Below the pieces are notes generated by a model that was not told where the DNA came from, made no database searches, and saw only the letters and a list, made by a program, of their open reading frames with translations. Source: an uncultured Clostridia bacterium (GTDB lineage: Bacteria > Bacillota > Clostridia > TANB77 > CAG-508). From it: a stretch of 53,987 bases of DNA. This document shows positions 29,401-39,415 of the stretch, in pieces (position 1 is the first letter of the stretch; every line of letters begins with the position of its first letter). Made by a program: the position numbers and the translations under genes. The DNA is taken from assembly GCA_947628215.1 (NCBI GenBank), contig CANQYZ010000012.1:1-53987 (forward strand), read 5' to 3'.

Positions 29401-32400
29401 AAGAGTAGATATATCTGTAGCAAAAGATTTATATAAGGCAGAGACTATTGTAAATCAACAAGAAATTACGTATAGATATAGTAGTTTAAGAGATTATGAA
29501 AACGAAGATAATGGCGATTATCTACATCAATTACTAGAAATACAAAATGTAAATCAAAGATATGATTTTGCTATGTATTCATCAGACTTTTACTATAGAT
29601 CTGATGTATATAATGATCCACAGACAGAACTATCAGATATATTAACAGATTGGAAAAAGGATACAGAACTTGAAATGTTTGCTACATACAAGATGGTACT
29701 TTACAATGATTCTGAAACATTAGATGTTACAATAAATGATATAACAGATTACTTTGATGCAAACTTTACCCTTATAGAAGAAGATGTTAAAAAAGAAGTA
29801 ATTGATTCTGAAGGAAAGAAATATGAAAAACTTATAGCAGAACAACCATATTATAGAATTTATTCATTAATGGAATCTGATTTATCATCAGGCAGTCCAT
29901 ATAACTACAATAGTAAAGAAGATTTAGCAGTATCAGGATTAGTAAGAAGTAGTTCAGCTCCAGATAGATCAGTTGAAAATGGAAAAATTCCGGCAGGTTC
30001 TTGGAAAGTAGAAGATGGACCTTTCGGAACAAAATGCAAATTTAAAAAATCTACACTTGACATGTTTAAGTATGTAGAAAGTAAAGATAATTTTGTAGAT
30101 TCTTCAAATAATTTCGTTTTAGCACCAGGAGAGAGAATAGAATTATTCGTAACTTATGAAATAGATAGCGAAGGATACAAGATGGCAAAAAATGAAAAAT
30201 ATAGAGACGCAAGAGCAAATGCTGCAAGAGAAGATAAACTACTTGGAGGAAAGAATAATGTAATAGAAGTTGGAAATTATTCATCTTTCTATACTAAATC
30301 TTCAATAGGAAAACATAAAACAGTTGCTTATAAAGAGCATCAAGTAGCAGGAAGAATTGATCAAGATTCTGCTCCAAATAATATTAACTTAGATAAGACA
30401 GTTAGCACAACTATAGATGGAACTGTATATGATACTCTAGATAAAAAATGGTTTGATGATGATATAGAATCAGCACCGGTATTTAGAATTTATTTAAGAG
30501 AATCTGATGACTTAAGACAAATAAAGGGTATTGTTTGGGAAGATAAAGATACAAAAGATGTTAAAGGGGATAGTGCAACAGGAGATGGCTTATATACTTC
30601 TGATGAAGAAGGCGTTCCTGGAGTAACAGTAAGTTTAGTAGAAAAAATTAGGGCAAAGGCTCCGCGGAAGTGGCGATATGGTAGAATATGAGTTTATATG
30701 GCCTGATGATATAACAAGTGTATTACCGGATTTTGAACCAATTACGAAAACAAATGATGATGGTACATATAGCTTTACAGATTTACCAGCTGGTATTTTC
30801 CAAGTAAGATTTGAATATGGTAATAGTGAAGATACTTTAAAATATAATGGACAAGATTATGAAAACACAGCATATCAAATTGATGAAACAAATGCTGGAA
30901 GCTATGAGGATTCAGAAATTCAAAACTGTGATACAAAGAATAAAGCTGGAGAGCCAACTCTAAACAATGAATGGCATGATTTAGGTGATAATGACACAGC
31001 TAAAAAATTAGAGGAAGATAGAGTATCTGATGCAAGAGATTATGAACCTCAAAGATTGAGAGTAATTGCATATTCAAGAACTATTACAAACTCAATTGGT
31101 GAAGTATTTAAGGCAAATGATAAAGCAAATGATGAAGACTCAGGAAGTGCCACTCCATTATCAGATGAGTATAAAGAAGAGTTAATAGCAGGAACTGCAA
31201 TGATAGCAAATACAGCAAAATTAAACATTGAGATAGAAAAATCTAGTGAAATAGATTATTCAGATTACAACATAAGTGATACAGAAAAAGGACCAAAATA
31301 CACAAATGGTATAGCAGTAAAGAGAGTAAAGAATCCAGATGATAAAGATGTACAAGAAGAGCCACATGAATACAAAGCTGAAAATATAGACTTTGGTCTA
31401 GAGCAAAGAGCTAAATCAAGTATTCAATTAGATAAATATCTAAAGAAAATACAATTGACTAAGAATAATGGTAAGGAAGTAATTCTTGAAGTATCAATGG
31501 ATGATGAAGAAAAAATCATTAAAAATGCAGAAGGTACTGTAAATGATGGTAAGATACTTGTTCTTACACAAGGTGGAGGAGTTCAAGGATACAAATATAT
31601 CACAATGGATAGTAGTTACTTCCAAGACTTAACTGTTAAATTAACTTACAGAGTAGATGTAGTAAATGAAGGCGAAGTAGACTTTACATCAAAGATTCTA
31701 GATGAGACATATATACCAGAAGAAATACAAAAGATTGCAGACGAAATAGAAGGTGATTATGAAGACAGTAGCAAATTTACTCCATTAATCACAGGTGAAG
31801 ATATTAAATATGGTGAGAAAGTAGGACATTACTATTATGCAAATGATACAGGCGAAGATGATGTTATAGCAAAGACTACTGTAAACCAATTAGCAGACTA
31901 CATAGATCCAAATATATCTGCAGATTCAGGAGCTACAAGCAACTTAGAAGATACAGCTTGGGTAGTAAAGAATAACTATGAAGGATATACAGACGGACCA
32001 CTTACAACACTTGATGGATTAATTTCTGAAGAGTCTTATTATACAGATGATGCAAGTGGAGTTACAGTATTAGCAGATAATGAAGGAAATAAGCTTGTAA
32101 CAGAAACTAAAGATAACCTTGCTTTATCTGTAGCAGAAAATATTAAAAAGAATCCAAGAACTGCTATTAAATATACAAGAGAATCTAATAACAGAAGAAA
32201 AACAACTCCTAAAGGTTACACATTTGTAGAAGATACATTTACAAGAGATAATGCGTATGAATATAAAGATAATAATAGTAAAGATAACTTCTATAATAAG
32301 AAACTTACAAAAGAATTAGTACCAATATCATATGAAGAAAAAGAAGATGATGAAGAAAGAGGAGAGATCACATTCATAACAAGTGCTACAATTGCTACAC

Positions 32401-32810
32401 CAGATGATGCAAATAATATGAATTACAATAACTTAGCTGAAGTATTAGTATATTCTAATAAAGTAGGTAGAAGAACATTTATGGAAAATGTAAGTGATAC
32501 AGAGGAACATGAAACAATTAAGAAAGACGAAAAATCAATTGCAACTACTCCAGGTAACGCTTTAGAAATAGTAAAAGAATTAGGATTCTGGGAGGCTGGA
32601 CATACAAGTAACTTACATAAATCAGATGAATTTGCAGAAATAGATGCAGATGCTACTGAAATTGTAACATTTACAGAGCCTACTGGTTTAAAATATGCAG
32701 AGTTATTAAGAACACATTATCTACAAATTATATTAGTGGCAATGGGAATACTTGCAGCAGGAATTGTAGTAATTACTGTAAGAGTAGTTAAGAGAAAAAG
32801 AGATTACTAA
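26427..32810 (+). CDS. Giant surface protein with three CGG +1 recoding sites (Gly/Ser linker, SdrD B-like domain)
   Basis: About 2126 residues when three sites (28197, 28210, 30665) are skipped. N-terminal signal or anchor (SILRILFITLALSLVILLF), a large domain with several Cys and His (CGEFINN, FCCGHGE, HYHGIHYVSHCHTHLHVYY), then a Gly/Ser linker created by the first two shifts (TGDGSGGSLGSGGYKK). A long beta-rich region follows, then an SdrD B-like domain (IKGIVWEDKDT ... GVPGVTVSLVEK ... DDGTYSFTDLPAG) that spans the third site, then two Ig-like units, the segment TEPTG, a C-terminal membrane helix (IILVAMGILAAGIVVITV) and the basic tail VKRKRDY. Read without shifts it falls into three fragments; the fused SdrD B domain supports one protein. 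The AGGAGG ribosome site overlaps the end of the previous gene. Ligand and function are unknown. Confidence 0.8.
28197..28200 (+). other. CGG-C recoding site 4 (surface gene)
   Basis: ACG (Thr) then CGGC. Skipping the C gives GGC (Gly) and continues GDGS up to site 5. Without it the frame ends at 28223. It sits in a short unusually GC-rich patch. Confidence 0.7.
28210..28213 (+). other. CGG-C recoding site 5 (surface gene)
   Basis: AGC (Ser) then CGGC, only 13 bases after site 4. Skipping the C gives GGSLGSGGYKK and joins the frame that stays open to site 6. Both skips are needed to link the flanking frames. Confidence 0.7.
30665..30668 (+). other. CGG-A recoding site 6 (surface gene)
   Basis: CCG (Pro) then CGGA. 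Skipping the C gives APGSGDMVEYEF and joins the two halves of an SdrD B-like domain. In-frame reading ends at 30691. Confidence 0.78.
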
Positions 32811-32872
32811 AAATATATGCATAAATAAACAAAAGATAATTTAAAAATAAAAAAGAAAAAAGTACAAAAGAT

Positions 32873-32912
32873 AAAATACTTGCTAGGATTTATTTCTAGC
32901 AGGTATTTTTTG
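32873..32912 (+). terminator. Rho-independent terminator after the surface-gene pair
   Basis: Stem AAATACTTGCTAG / CTAGCAGGTATTT with a T-rich loop, followed by TTTTTTG. Oriented for the plus-strand gene ending at 32810. Confidence 0.82.
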
Positions 32913-32976
32913 TGCACATTTTTTAATAAAATGTGGATAATTATATAGATTTTTTTAAAATATAGGAATAAAAAAT

Positions 32977-33025
32977 CCCCTTTAAAAGAGACATGCAAAA
33001 TAAATGCATAATCTCTCTTAAGGGG
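32977..33025 (-). terminator. Hairpin terminator of the minus-strand DUF1385-like gene
   Basis: Long imperfect stem with CCCC and GGGG ends: 32977-32997 pairs with 33005-33025. On the minus strand it is followed by a run of T (A run at 32970-32975). It faces the gene that stops at 33045. Confidence 0.75.
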
Positions 33026-33044
33026 GCAAGAAAAGATCCCTGCT

Positions 33045-33944
33045 TTAGGTACAACTCCCCTGTTTAGACTTACACTTGTCAAAGCTTGGGCAACCTTTGC
33101 AAATCTCTTCGTCAAAATTATCGGCACTTACACCTACTAAAATTCCAGGAAGAACAATACTCAAAAAATCATCTAAATTTGGCTCTACAGCTACGTTTTT
33201 TAGGCTTTCTTCCATAGCTTTGATAGCTACTTTATATTCTGTATCTGTTGGCCTGTTAAGAACCAGAAATTCCAAGAATATGATTTTGTTAGTCTTGATT
33301 AAGATAACAGATAAGATAGCCATAATTAACATAGCAGGTAAGCAAGCAAGTCCTGGAACAAAACGAGCAAGTCCGAATCCGAAGTATACAATGGCTTGTT
33401 TAAAACCAATTAGCGAACCGCAACCATAAGAATAAGAAGAATATTCTCTAATTTCTTCTAGTGTTGGAATACGCTGAAGATCATAGAAAGCATTGATTAC
33501 TGCGTGCTCTGCAGAGTGAAACCTTGCAAGCTGTTTTACATGTTTATTTCCAAATAAGCACTTTATAAACATTATCACAGGATATGCGACATATTCAAAA
33601 GAGCGACTTAAAAGGAAAAGTGCAAAAATTATCTCGGATAACCGAACGTGCGATGTAAATATGAGAGCAAAGAAAGCAATGAGTAAGACGAAGGATAATA
33701 CTTGAGTTGCAACCCTTGCCTTAAATGCTTCATGCGCTAGAATAAGGTCATCCGTGGTTGTTTGCGAGTGAAATTCTACGCGTCTGCAGGTAATACTTCC
33801 ATTTCGAAGAAGAGAAGCTTTTACTGCTCTAAATGATAAAAGTGCGATTGGGCCGTAGCTTCTCACAGGATTGATGGTTATGCCATCAGTACTAGAGTAA
33901 GCTTCAAACCGGAAATCTCCAGTTTCTGGACAAATTTTCTTCAT
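33045..33944 (-). CDS. DUF1385-like membrane protein, foreign-looking composition
   Basis: 299 residues. A soluble beta-rich start, two membrane helices in the middle (VLSFVLLIAFFALIFTS and IIFALFLLSRSF), then FHSAEHAVINAFYDL and SYSYGCGSLIGFKQAI. These resemble the DUF1385 pattern of a His-x3-His-like helix and a Cys-Gly motif. Two more hydrophobic segments and a Cys-rich tail (CKGCPSFDKCKSKQGSC) follow. ATG 33944 is chosen over ATG 33950 because AGGAGG sits 1 base from the latter and 7 from the former. The segment is clearly richer in G and C than its neighbours and uses CGT and CGC freely. It contains two in-frame CGG codons (first base at about 33912 and 33644 on the plus scale) that must be Arg, since a +1 skip at either runs into a stop. 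Likely acquired by transfer, or a foreign piece in the assembly. Confidence 0.65.
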   Translation of the reverse strand: MKKICPETGDFRFEAYSSTDGITINPVRSYGPIALLSFRAVKASLLRNGSITCRRVEFHSQTTTDDLILAHEAFKARVATQVLSFVLLIAFFALIFTSHVRLSEIIFALFLLSRSFEYVAYPVIMFIKCLFGNKHVKQLARFHSAEHAVINAFYDLQRIPTLEEIREYSSYSYGCGSLIGFKQAIVYFGFGLARFVPGLACLPAMLIMAILSVILIKTNKIIFLEFLVLNRPTDTEYKVAIKAMEESLKNVAVEPNLDDFLSIVLPGILVGVSADNFDEEICKGCPSFDKCKSKQGSCT

Positions 33945-34008
33945 AGTCATACCTCCTAAATGTTATGTAAACATTATAGCATTTTATATAAAAAAGTTCA
34001 AATAAGTA

Positions 34009-34668
34009 CTATTTAACTTTAATATTATCTTTTATTTTTTCATATTTGCTATCACCAATTCCCGCAACATTTTTTATATCTTCTATATTTTTAAATTTAC
34101 CATTTTCTGTTCTATAAGTGATAATACTTTCTGCTAAACTTTCACCAATACCATTTAATGTTTGAAGCTCTTCTAAAGATGCTTTATTTATATTTATAAG
34201 ACTAGTTTTAGAAGTACTTTCTGATTCTTCAGGAAGGACAATACTATCAACACCATCTGATATATAATTTTCAACATTTTTATCCTTTTTGCTTGGAATA
34301 TAAATTTTTTGCCCATCTTCTAATTCATAAGCTAAGTTTATTCTATTAATATCTGCATCTTCTGTAAGCCCGCCTGCTTTATCAATGGCATCAGAAATTC
34401 TACCACCTTCTGGTATTTTTATAATACCTTCATTTTTTACTTCTCCAGTAATATGAATAACTATTGTATATTCATCATATGATGAAGTAGAAGAATCTTC
34501 TATATTTTCATTTTCATCATTTTTAAGACTTATTATATTTAAATCTTGTTTTTCAGTAGAATCAAAACTTTTAACTACAAATATTAAAGTAAGAAGTACT
34601 GCAAAAACAGAAATAATTAAAATAATTTTTTTATTCTTTTCAAGATATATTTTTACTTTATTTAACAT
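34009..34668 (-). CDS. comEA: ComEA-like competence protein (SLBB + helix-hairpin-helix)
   Basis: 219 residues. An N-terminal membrane helix (IILIISVFAVLLTLIFVV) anchors the protein outside the cell. An SLBB domain follows (IVIHITGEVKNEGIIKIPEG ... ISDAIDKAGG ... GQKIYIPS), then a double helix-hairpin-helix DNA-binding domain (ININKASLEELQTLNGIGES and IEDIKNVAGIGDSKYEKIK). In transformable Firmicutes ComEA binds incoming double-stranded DNA. ComEC is not next to it here, so competence cannot be inferred from this gene alone. GAAGGGA ribosome site before ATG 34668. Divergent from the carboxypeptidase gene. Confidence 0.9.
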   Translation of the reverse strand: MLNKVKIYLEKNKKIILIISVFAVLLTLIFVVKSFDSTEKQDLNIISLKNDENENIEDSSTSSYDEYTIVIHITGEVKNEGIIKIPEGGRISDAIDKAGGLTEDADINRINLAYELEDGQKIYIPSKKDKNVENYISDGVDSIVLPEESESTSKTSLININKASLEELQTLNGIGESLAESIITYRTENGKFKNIEDIKNVAGIGDSKYEKIKDNIKVK

Positions 34669-34686
34669 TTTTATCCCTTCTTTCTA

Positions 34687-34715
34687 TTGTTTTTTGTCGA
34701 AAAATAATGTATATT
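34687..34715 (+). promoter_or_regulatory. Possible sigma-A promoter for the carboxypeptidase gene
   Basis: TTGTTT at 34687-34692, 17-base spacer, TATATT at 34710-34715; the ATG is 36 bases downstream. Two mismatches in the -35 box make this moderate. Confidence 0.5.
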
Positions 34716-34750
34716 AGTTTTAATCTTTTTTGATTTAAAGGAGATTATCT

Positions 34751-36064
34751 ATGAAATCTACGAAACATATTTTAAAAATATTTTTAATATTGATTATTAT
34801 TCAGACTTTGTGTTTTCCGCTTTCTAGCTTTTCTACAACTGCAGAAGATGCTCAAAAGCTAAATTCTTCTATAAAGTCACGGAGCAGCTCTTGTAATGGA
34901 AGCAGAAACTCGGAAAAGTTATATATGAAAAAAATGGTTATTCAAAAAGATATCCTGCAAGTTTAACTAAAATACTTACAGCAATAATTGCAATTGAGAA
35001 CTGTAGTTTAGATGAGATGGCAAAGGTTAGCGAATATGCAGTAAAATCAATTCCATCAGGCTATACAACAGCAAATATTCAAATAGGCGAGACTTTAAGT
35101 GTAAAAGATTTACTTTATGCATTAATGCTTGCATCAGCAAATGAGGCTGCAGTAGTACTTGGAGAACATATTTCAGGAGATTATAAAGAATTTGCAAATC
35201 TTATGAATGAAAAAGCAAAAGAAATTGGTTGTCAAGATTCAAATTTCGTAAATGGAAATGGTATGCATGATAAAAACCATTATACAACGGCATATGATTT
35301 AGCTTTAATTACAAGATATGCAATGAAAAATGAAACTTTTAGACAGATAGTATCTACTACATCATATACACTTCCAGCAACTGGAGTATATCCAGATAGA
35401 AGTAGAACTTTTTCAAATACAAATGCTTTAATAATAGTAAATAAAAATAATGTAGAAAATAACTTTTATTATCCAGCAGCTATTGGCGTTAAAACAGGAT
35501 ATACAACTCCTGCTGGTAATTGCTTAGTATCAGCTGCAGATAAAAATGGTATGGAATTTATTACTGTAACACTTGGCGCAAATGCAAAAGATGTAAGATA
35601 TAAAGATGCAATAAGTTTACTTGATTTTGCTTTTAATAATTATTCATTTGTAAAAATAAAAGGAAAAAATAATTCTATAAAAACAATAAGCATAGAAAAC
35701 GCAACAAATGATACAAAAAATTTAAATTTATTAATAAATAGCGATATTGTAGCATTAGCAAATCTAGATAATAAAAATCAAGAAATAGAGCCAAATATTG
35801 TTTTAAAACAAAATTTAGCAGCACCAATAAAAAAAGGTGAGGTAATAGGAACTGCAACATATGAATTAGATGGACTTACATATACGGCAGATATACTGGC
35901 AGGACATGATGTAGAAGAAAAAAGTGATAAGATTGCCAAAATTGCAATAAGAGTAGTAATAGTAATATTTATTATCATATTAGTAGCTCGGAATATTATT
36001 AAAAAGAAAATATAAAATGGATAGAATCAAATATAAAAGAACAAGACATTTGAATAATAATTAA
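34751..36064 (+). CDS. D-alanyl-D-alanine carboxypeptidase (S11), three CGG +1 recoding sites
   Basis: About 436 residues when three sites (34880, 34911, 35989) are skipped. S11 peptidases trim the terminal D-Ala from peptidoglycan stem peptides outside the membrane. Signal peptide at residues about 8-28, then SIKSGAALVMEAETGKVIYEKN, which exists only if the first two sites are skipped and is the family's standard opening. The catalytic motifs follow: SxxK in PASLTK, SxN in ASANEAA, KTG in GVKTGYT. The C-terminal membrane helix (VVIVIFIIILVAG) leads, after the third skip, into the basic tail LLKRKYKMDRIKYKRT and stop 36064. In-frame reading at the third site would instead end at 36015 after KKKI, so that site is weaker. 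AAAGGAG ribosome site before ATG 34751. Confidence 0.88.
34880..34883 (+). other. CGG-A recoding site 7 (carboxypeptidase)
   Basis: TCA (Ser) then CGGA. Skipping gives IKSGAALVMEA, the normal S11 start. In-frame reading ends at 34966, before any catalytic motif. Confidence 0.85.
34911..34914 (+). other. CGG-A recoding site 8 (carboxypeptidase)
   Basis: ACT (Thr) then CGGA, 31 bases after site 7. Skipping gives EAETGKVIYEKN and joins the frame holding the SxxK, SxN and KTG motifs. One skip alone does not reach that frame. Confidence 0.85.
35989..35992 (+). other. CGG-A recoding site 9 (carboxypeptidase C-terminus)
   Basis: GCT (Ala) then CGGA inside the C-terminal membrane helix. Skipping yields LVAGILLKRKYKMDRIK and 16 more codons. 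Not skipping gives LVARNIIKKKI and a stop. The skipped version avoids an Arg in the helix and gives a longer basic tail. This site is not proven by a frame break. Confidence 0.6.
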
Positions 36065-36076
36065 AAAAACAAGAAA

Positions 36077-36118
36077 TAAAAAGGACTTAAAACTAAAATT
36101 TTAAGCCCTTTATTTATT
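36077..36118. terminator. Bidirectional hairpin between carboxypeptidase and LCP genes
   Basis: Arms AAGGACTTAAAA (36081-36092) and TTTTAAGCCCTT (36099-36110), one mismatch, with A tract on the left and T-rich tract on the right. It serves both convergent genes. Confidence 0.75.
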
Positions 36119-36126
36119 TTTTATTA

Positions 36127-37428
36127 TTAATCAATTGAAGCTTCTGCTTTTTTCTCTTCCTTTTCATTAAATAAGAACATTTCATCTATTATTTCTTCTG
36201 TTTCATCTTCATCATGAACGAAGAACCAAAGATTAGAAGGACCTATTCTATCTGCAACTCCAGGAAGTGTAGTTGATTTAATATTATCAATATTAAAGTC
36301 AATAGCAGCAGGAACATATTTTAAAACTTCGTTTATATCAAGGTTAGTATCTACATTATCAAGTACAATTTTTATTAAGTCTCTAATTTTAGATACATTT
36401 TTTAATTGAAGAGTTTGCTTAGCAGTAGCTATTATAAAGTTTCTTTGAGTTTTCATTCTACCAAAATCATTATCACCATACTTGTATGGATATGATGTAC
36501 CATCATTATTATGTCTAAATCTTAATAATTGCTCAGCTTTTTTACCATCTATTAACTGTTCACCTTTTTTTAGATTAATATGAAGATCTTGCTTTTTAGA
36601 ATCATACTTCATATCAATTGGAACATCAAATTTTACTCCACCAATTTTATCTATTATTTTTACTAATACTTTAGTATTTACAACGACATAATTGTTTATA
36701 TCTAATCCTGTAAGTTCTTCAACTTCTTTTAAAGTAGCTTTAGGACTATTTTTATGATTTGCATATACTGCATTTATTTTATCTTTTCCATGAGCCAAAG
36801 ACTCATTATTTCCTATAAAAGTATCTCTTGGAATTGAAAGAATAGATGCTTGCTGAGTTCTTGGATAATATGCACATAGCATAATAGTATCTGTTAAATC
36901 TCTATCTATATCTTTACTAACACCCATTACTAAGCAATAAATAGGTTTTAGATTTTTAATATCTTCTTCAGACTGTCCTGTTATCATCATAGTAGTTTTT
37001 TTAGTTGCAAGCTTTAACATTTCTTTAGGCTGCCAATTAGTTTTAACACCAAGATATGCTATAAGACTTCCTGCAAGTAAACAAGCAATTAATACAAATA
37101 TAAGCAAAATTTTTAATAAAACCATCAAGAAACGAACTAAAAAGAAGGGCTTTTTATTCTTTTTAGATTTCTTATTTTGTACTGCGCTTGTTTTTTGTTT
37201 ACTGTTTTTATATTTACTATTAGAATTATTAGTATTATTTTTCTTTTTATTATTATTTTTTTTACTTTTTTTAGAACTAGAAGCATTTTTTTGTTTTTGC
37301 ATAGCTTTTTTTTCAAGTTCTTTATCTCTTTTTTTTAAAATCTTTTGTAGTCTTTTTTCTTCTTTTTCTCTTATCTTTTGTTCTTTTGCTTCTCTTTCTT
37401 CTCTTTCACGTCGTTCTCTTCTACTCAA
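36127..37428 (-). CDS. LytR-CpsA-Psr (LCP) family cell-wall glycopolymer ligase
   Basis: 433 residues. A very long, Lys/Glu/Asn-rich cytoplasmic tail (about 1-95) is followed by a membrane helix (LMVLLKILLIFVLIACLLAGS). The extracellular LCP domain keeps the family's Asp and Arg residues: DTIMLCAYYP, ILSIPRDTFI, DKINAVYA, LTGLDINNYVVVN, and RFRHNNDG. LCP enzymes transfer lipid-linked polymers such as teichoic acids or capsule to peptidoglycan. TTG start at 37428 with an AGGAGTG ribosome site. The highly charged tail of about 95 residues is longer than usual. It lies downstream of cvpA on the same strand with a 115-base gap. Confidence 0.93.
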   Translation of the reverse strand: MSRRERREREEREAKEQKIREKEEKRLQKILKKRDKELEKKAMQKQKNASSSKKSKKNNNKKKNNTNNSNSKYKNSKQKTSAVQNKKSKKNKKPFFLVRFLMVLLKILLIFVLIACLLAGSLIAYLGVKTNWQPKEMLKLATKKTTMMITGQSEEDIKNLKPIYCLVMGVSKDIDRDLTDTIMLCAYYPRTQQASILSIPRDTFIGNNESLAHGKDKINAVYANHKNSPKATLKEVEELTGLDINNYVVVNTKVLVKIIDKIGGVKFDVPIDMKYDSKKQDLHINLKKGEQLIDGKKAEQLLRFRHNNDGTSYPYKYGDNDFGRMKTQRNFIIATAKQTLQLKNVSKIRDLIKIVLDNVDTNLDINEVLKYVPAAIDFNIDNIKSTTLPGVADRIGPSNLWFFVHDEDETEEIIDEMFLFNEKEEKKAEASID

Positions 37429-37543
37429 TATAATTTCACTCCTATTTAGTAGATTAAATCACATTTTTCCCAATTATACCAAACAAAAAAAACATAATCA
37501 AGAAGTATAAAACATCTTTAAATTTAAACTTATATTTAAAAGA

Positions 37544-38173
37544 TTATTTTATAGCTTTTACGATTATGTTTTCATTATATAAAACAGATCCTAAAACAGA
37601 ACTATTAATTGTATTATCTATTTTTTTTGAATCAATATTTATTAAAGGAACAATAATTAAAATAAGTGCAAATATAATATAATTTATTAAAATTCCTTGG
37701 AAAATACCATATATTAGACCACCTAATTTATTAAATTGATTTATAATAGGAAGACTAGTTATTATTGAAAATAGCTTATTTGCAAAGATTAAACCAATTC
37801 TTAAAATTATAAATAAAAAAATAAATGATGAAACTTCAATTATAGTTTCAGTTAAACTTTCTGATATAATTTCTAAAGTAGCATTTTTTGCATCTTGAAT
37901 AATGTATTTATTTGCTAGATTTATTATTTCATTTTCAGAAGTTTCAATATTTTCATCTTTTATATGATCATAAATTGTACTTTGAATAGTATCATCTATT
38001 TTTGTGTTATTCATTATAAATGAAGATAGAGGTTTGTAGAAAATAATTGTAATAGCTATTGCTATAATAAAAGCAACAAGACCAAGTACAACTTTTACAA
38101 GACCTCTTTTATATCCTAAAACAATACAAATAAATAAAATTAAAATAATAAATAAATCTATAAAAATTCCCAT
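37544..38173 (-). CDS. cvpA: CvpA family membrane protein
   Basis: 209 residues with four predicted membrane helices: residues about 1-20, 25-48, 108-135 and 150-178. It has the CvpA-type N-terminal pattern IDLFIILILFICIVLGYKRG and the Gly-rich segment KLGGLIYGIFQGILINY. Members were first linked to colicin V production; in Firmicutes the role is unknown, with links to envelope and division. It starts 11 bases downstream of the DUF5711 gene's stop with a GAGGTAG ribosome site, so the two are likely one operon. Confidence 0.85.
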   Translation of the reverse strand: MGIFIDLFIILILFICIVLGYKRGLVKVVLGLVAFIIAIAITIIFYKPLSSFIMNNTKIDDTIQSTIYDHIKDENIETSENEIINLANKYIIQDAKNATLEIISESLTETIIEVSSFIFLFIILRIGLIFANKLFSIITSLPIINQFNKLGGLIYGIFQGILINYIIFALILIIVPLINIDSKKIDNTINSSVLGSVLYNENIIVKAIK

Positions 38174-38184
38174 ATAGCTACCTC

Positions 38185-39360
38185 TTAAAAAGTTACTATT
38201 TTAATTTTGTCTTTATATATTATAATAGCTAGTTCATTTGATAATTGAACATCTTTTATTTCATCTGTACCGACATATCTTTTCTTAAGCCAACCATTAT
38301 TATCAATGAATTCTACATTTGTATTTGAAATAATTGAAATCATTTTATCAGAAGAAATTAATTTTTTTACGTTTCCCTCTAAAGCATATAATTTTTCTTT
38401 AGAATTTTTAATATTACAAATTCTAAGTCTATAATCTGATTTAAAAATTTCAGAAGATTCTTTTTCTATTTTAATATATTGGTTACTTAAGTTTGTATCC
38501 ATAAATAGAGTATTTTTATTTACTTCATATATTTTTTCTGTATTTTTTGGAGTTATGTTTAAAATATATGAATCAAATAGGCAAGTAGCAGTATCTTTAT
38601 CAGAAAAATGAACATTAGTTGCAATATCTCCAGGAGTTGCATCATAAGTATTTACCGTTGCATTGTTTTTATCTTTTTGAGCAGCATCTACAGAAATTAT
38701 TTTGACTTTAGATTTTGCAGATACTCCAGAATAATCAATTTCTGCAAATACAACATATTTATTGTCTTTTGAGATATCACTATCTATTGCAAATGTACTA
38801 GATAGATATTGTGTAAATACGATATTTCCATCTTTATCATAAACAGATATAACTGATTCATATGTAGTATCAGTTATTATTGCAGATACATATCCATTTT
38901 TATTAACACTAATACTTGAAACTTTTCCTTCAACTTCTTTTTCCCATTTTATAGTCTTATCATGAATTAAATAAATTTTATTTCCATTTTTATCACCAAG
39001 TGCTAGATACTTTTCACAAGAGTCAGCAACTGGTTCAGAAAGAATTACATCTAATTTATCTTCTTCTTTTGCTTTATTAGAATAAAAAGTAAGAGCACCA
39101 TTATTTACAGTAATTATTTTATTATTAAATACAGAAATAAAAGATAAACTTTCAACATCTAGTTCTAATTGAATAGCATTTTTTTCATTTATTTCTTTTC
39201 TTAATAAATGCACATCTATATATCTTCTAAAGTTATTATTTGCTAAATAAAGTGCGATACAAATAATAGCAATACATATTAATAATATAATAGCTGCTAC
39301 TTTTATGTTCTTTTTAACTTTTTTAGTCTCTTTAAAATTTTCAATAGAATATTGCTCCAT
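38185..39360 (-). CDS. DUF5711-type membrane-anchored beta-propeller-like protein
   Basis: 391 residues. A charged cytoplasmic N-terminus of about 20 residues, one membrane helix (VAAIILLICIAIICIALYLA), then an outer domain made of repeated short beta-strand units (VADSCEKYLALGDKNGNKIY, VSSISVNKNGYVSAIITDT, DISKDNKYVVFAEID) like a WD40/beta-propeller. This is the layout of DUF5711, common in Clostridia and often beside cvpA. Function is unknown. AGGAG ribosome site before ATG 39360. Confidence 0.75.
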   Translation of the reverse strand: MEQYSIENFKETKKVKKNIKVAAIILLICIAIICIALYLANNNFRRYIDVHLLRKEINEKNAIQLELDVESLSFISVFNNKIITVNNGALTFYSNKAKEEDKLDVILSEPVADSCEKYLALGDKNGNKIYLIHDKTIKWEKEVEGKVSSISVNKNGYVSAIITDTTYESVISVYDKDGNIVFTQYLSSTFAIDSDISKDNKYVVFAEIDYSGVSAKSKVKIISVDAAQKDKNNATVNTYDATPGDIATNVHFSDKDTATCLFDSYILNITPKNTEKIYEVNKNTLFMDTNLSNQYIKIEKESSEIFKSDYRLRICNIKNSKEKLYALEGNVKKLISSDKMISIISNTNVEFIDNNGWLKKRYVGTDEIKDVQLSNELAIIIYKDKIKIVTF

Positions 39361-39415
39361 AATAACTCCTATTTTATCTTTTGTACATTATTTATATCAA
39401 TTACGACAAAAATTT

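Noticed and set aside
33076..33429. Plus-strand open frame opposite the DUF1385-like gene
   Set aside because: It lacks a good ribosome site and family motifs. The minus-strand frame has DUF1385-like features and an AGGAGG site.
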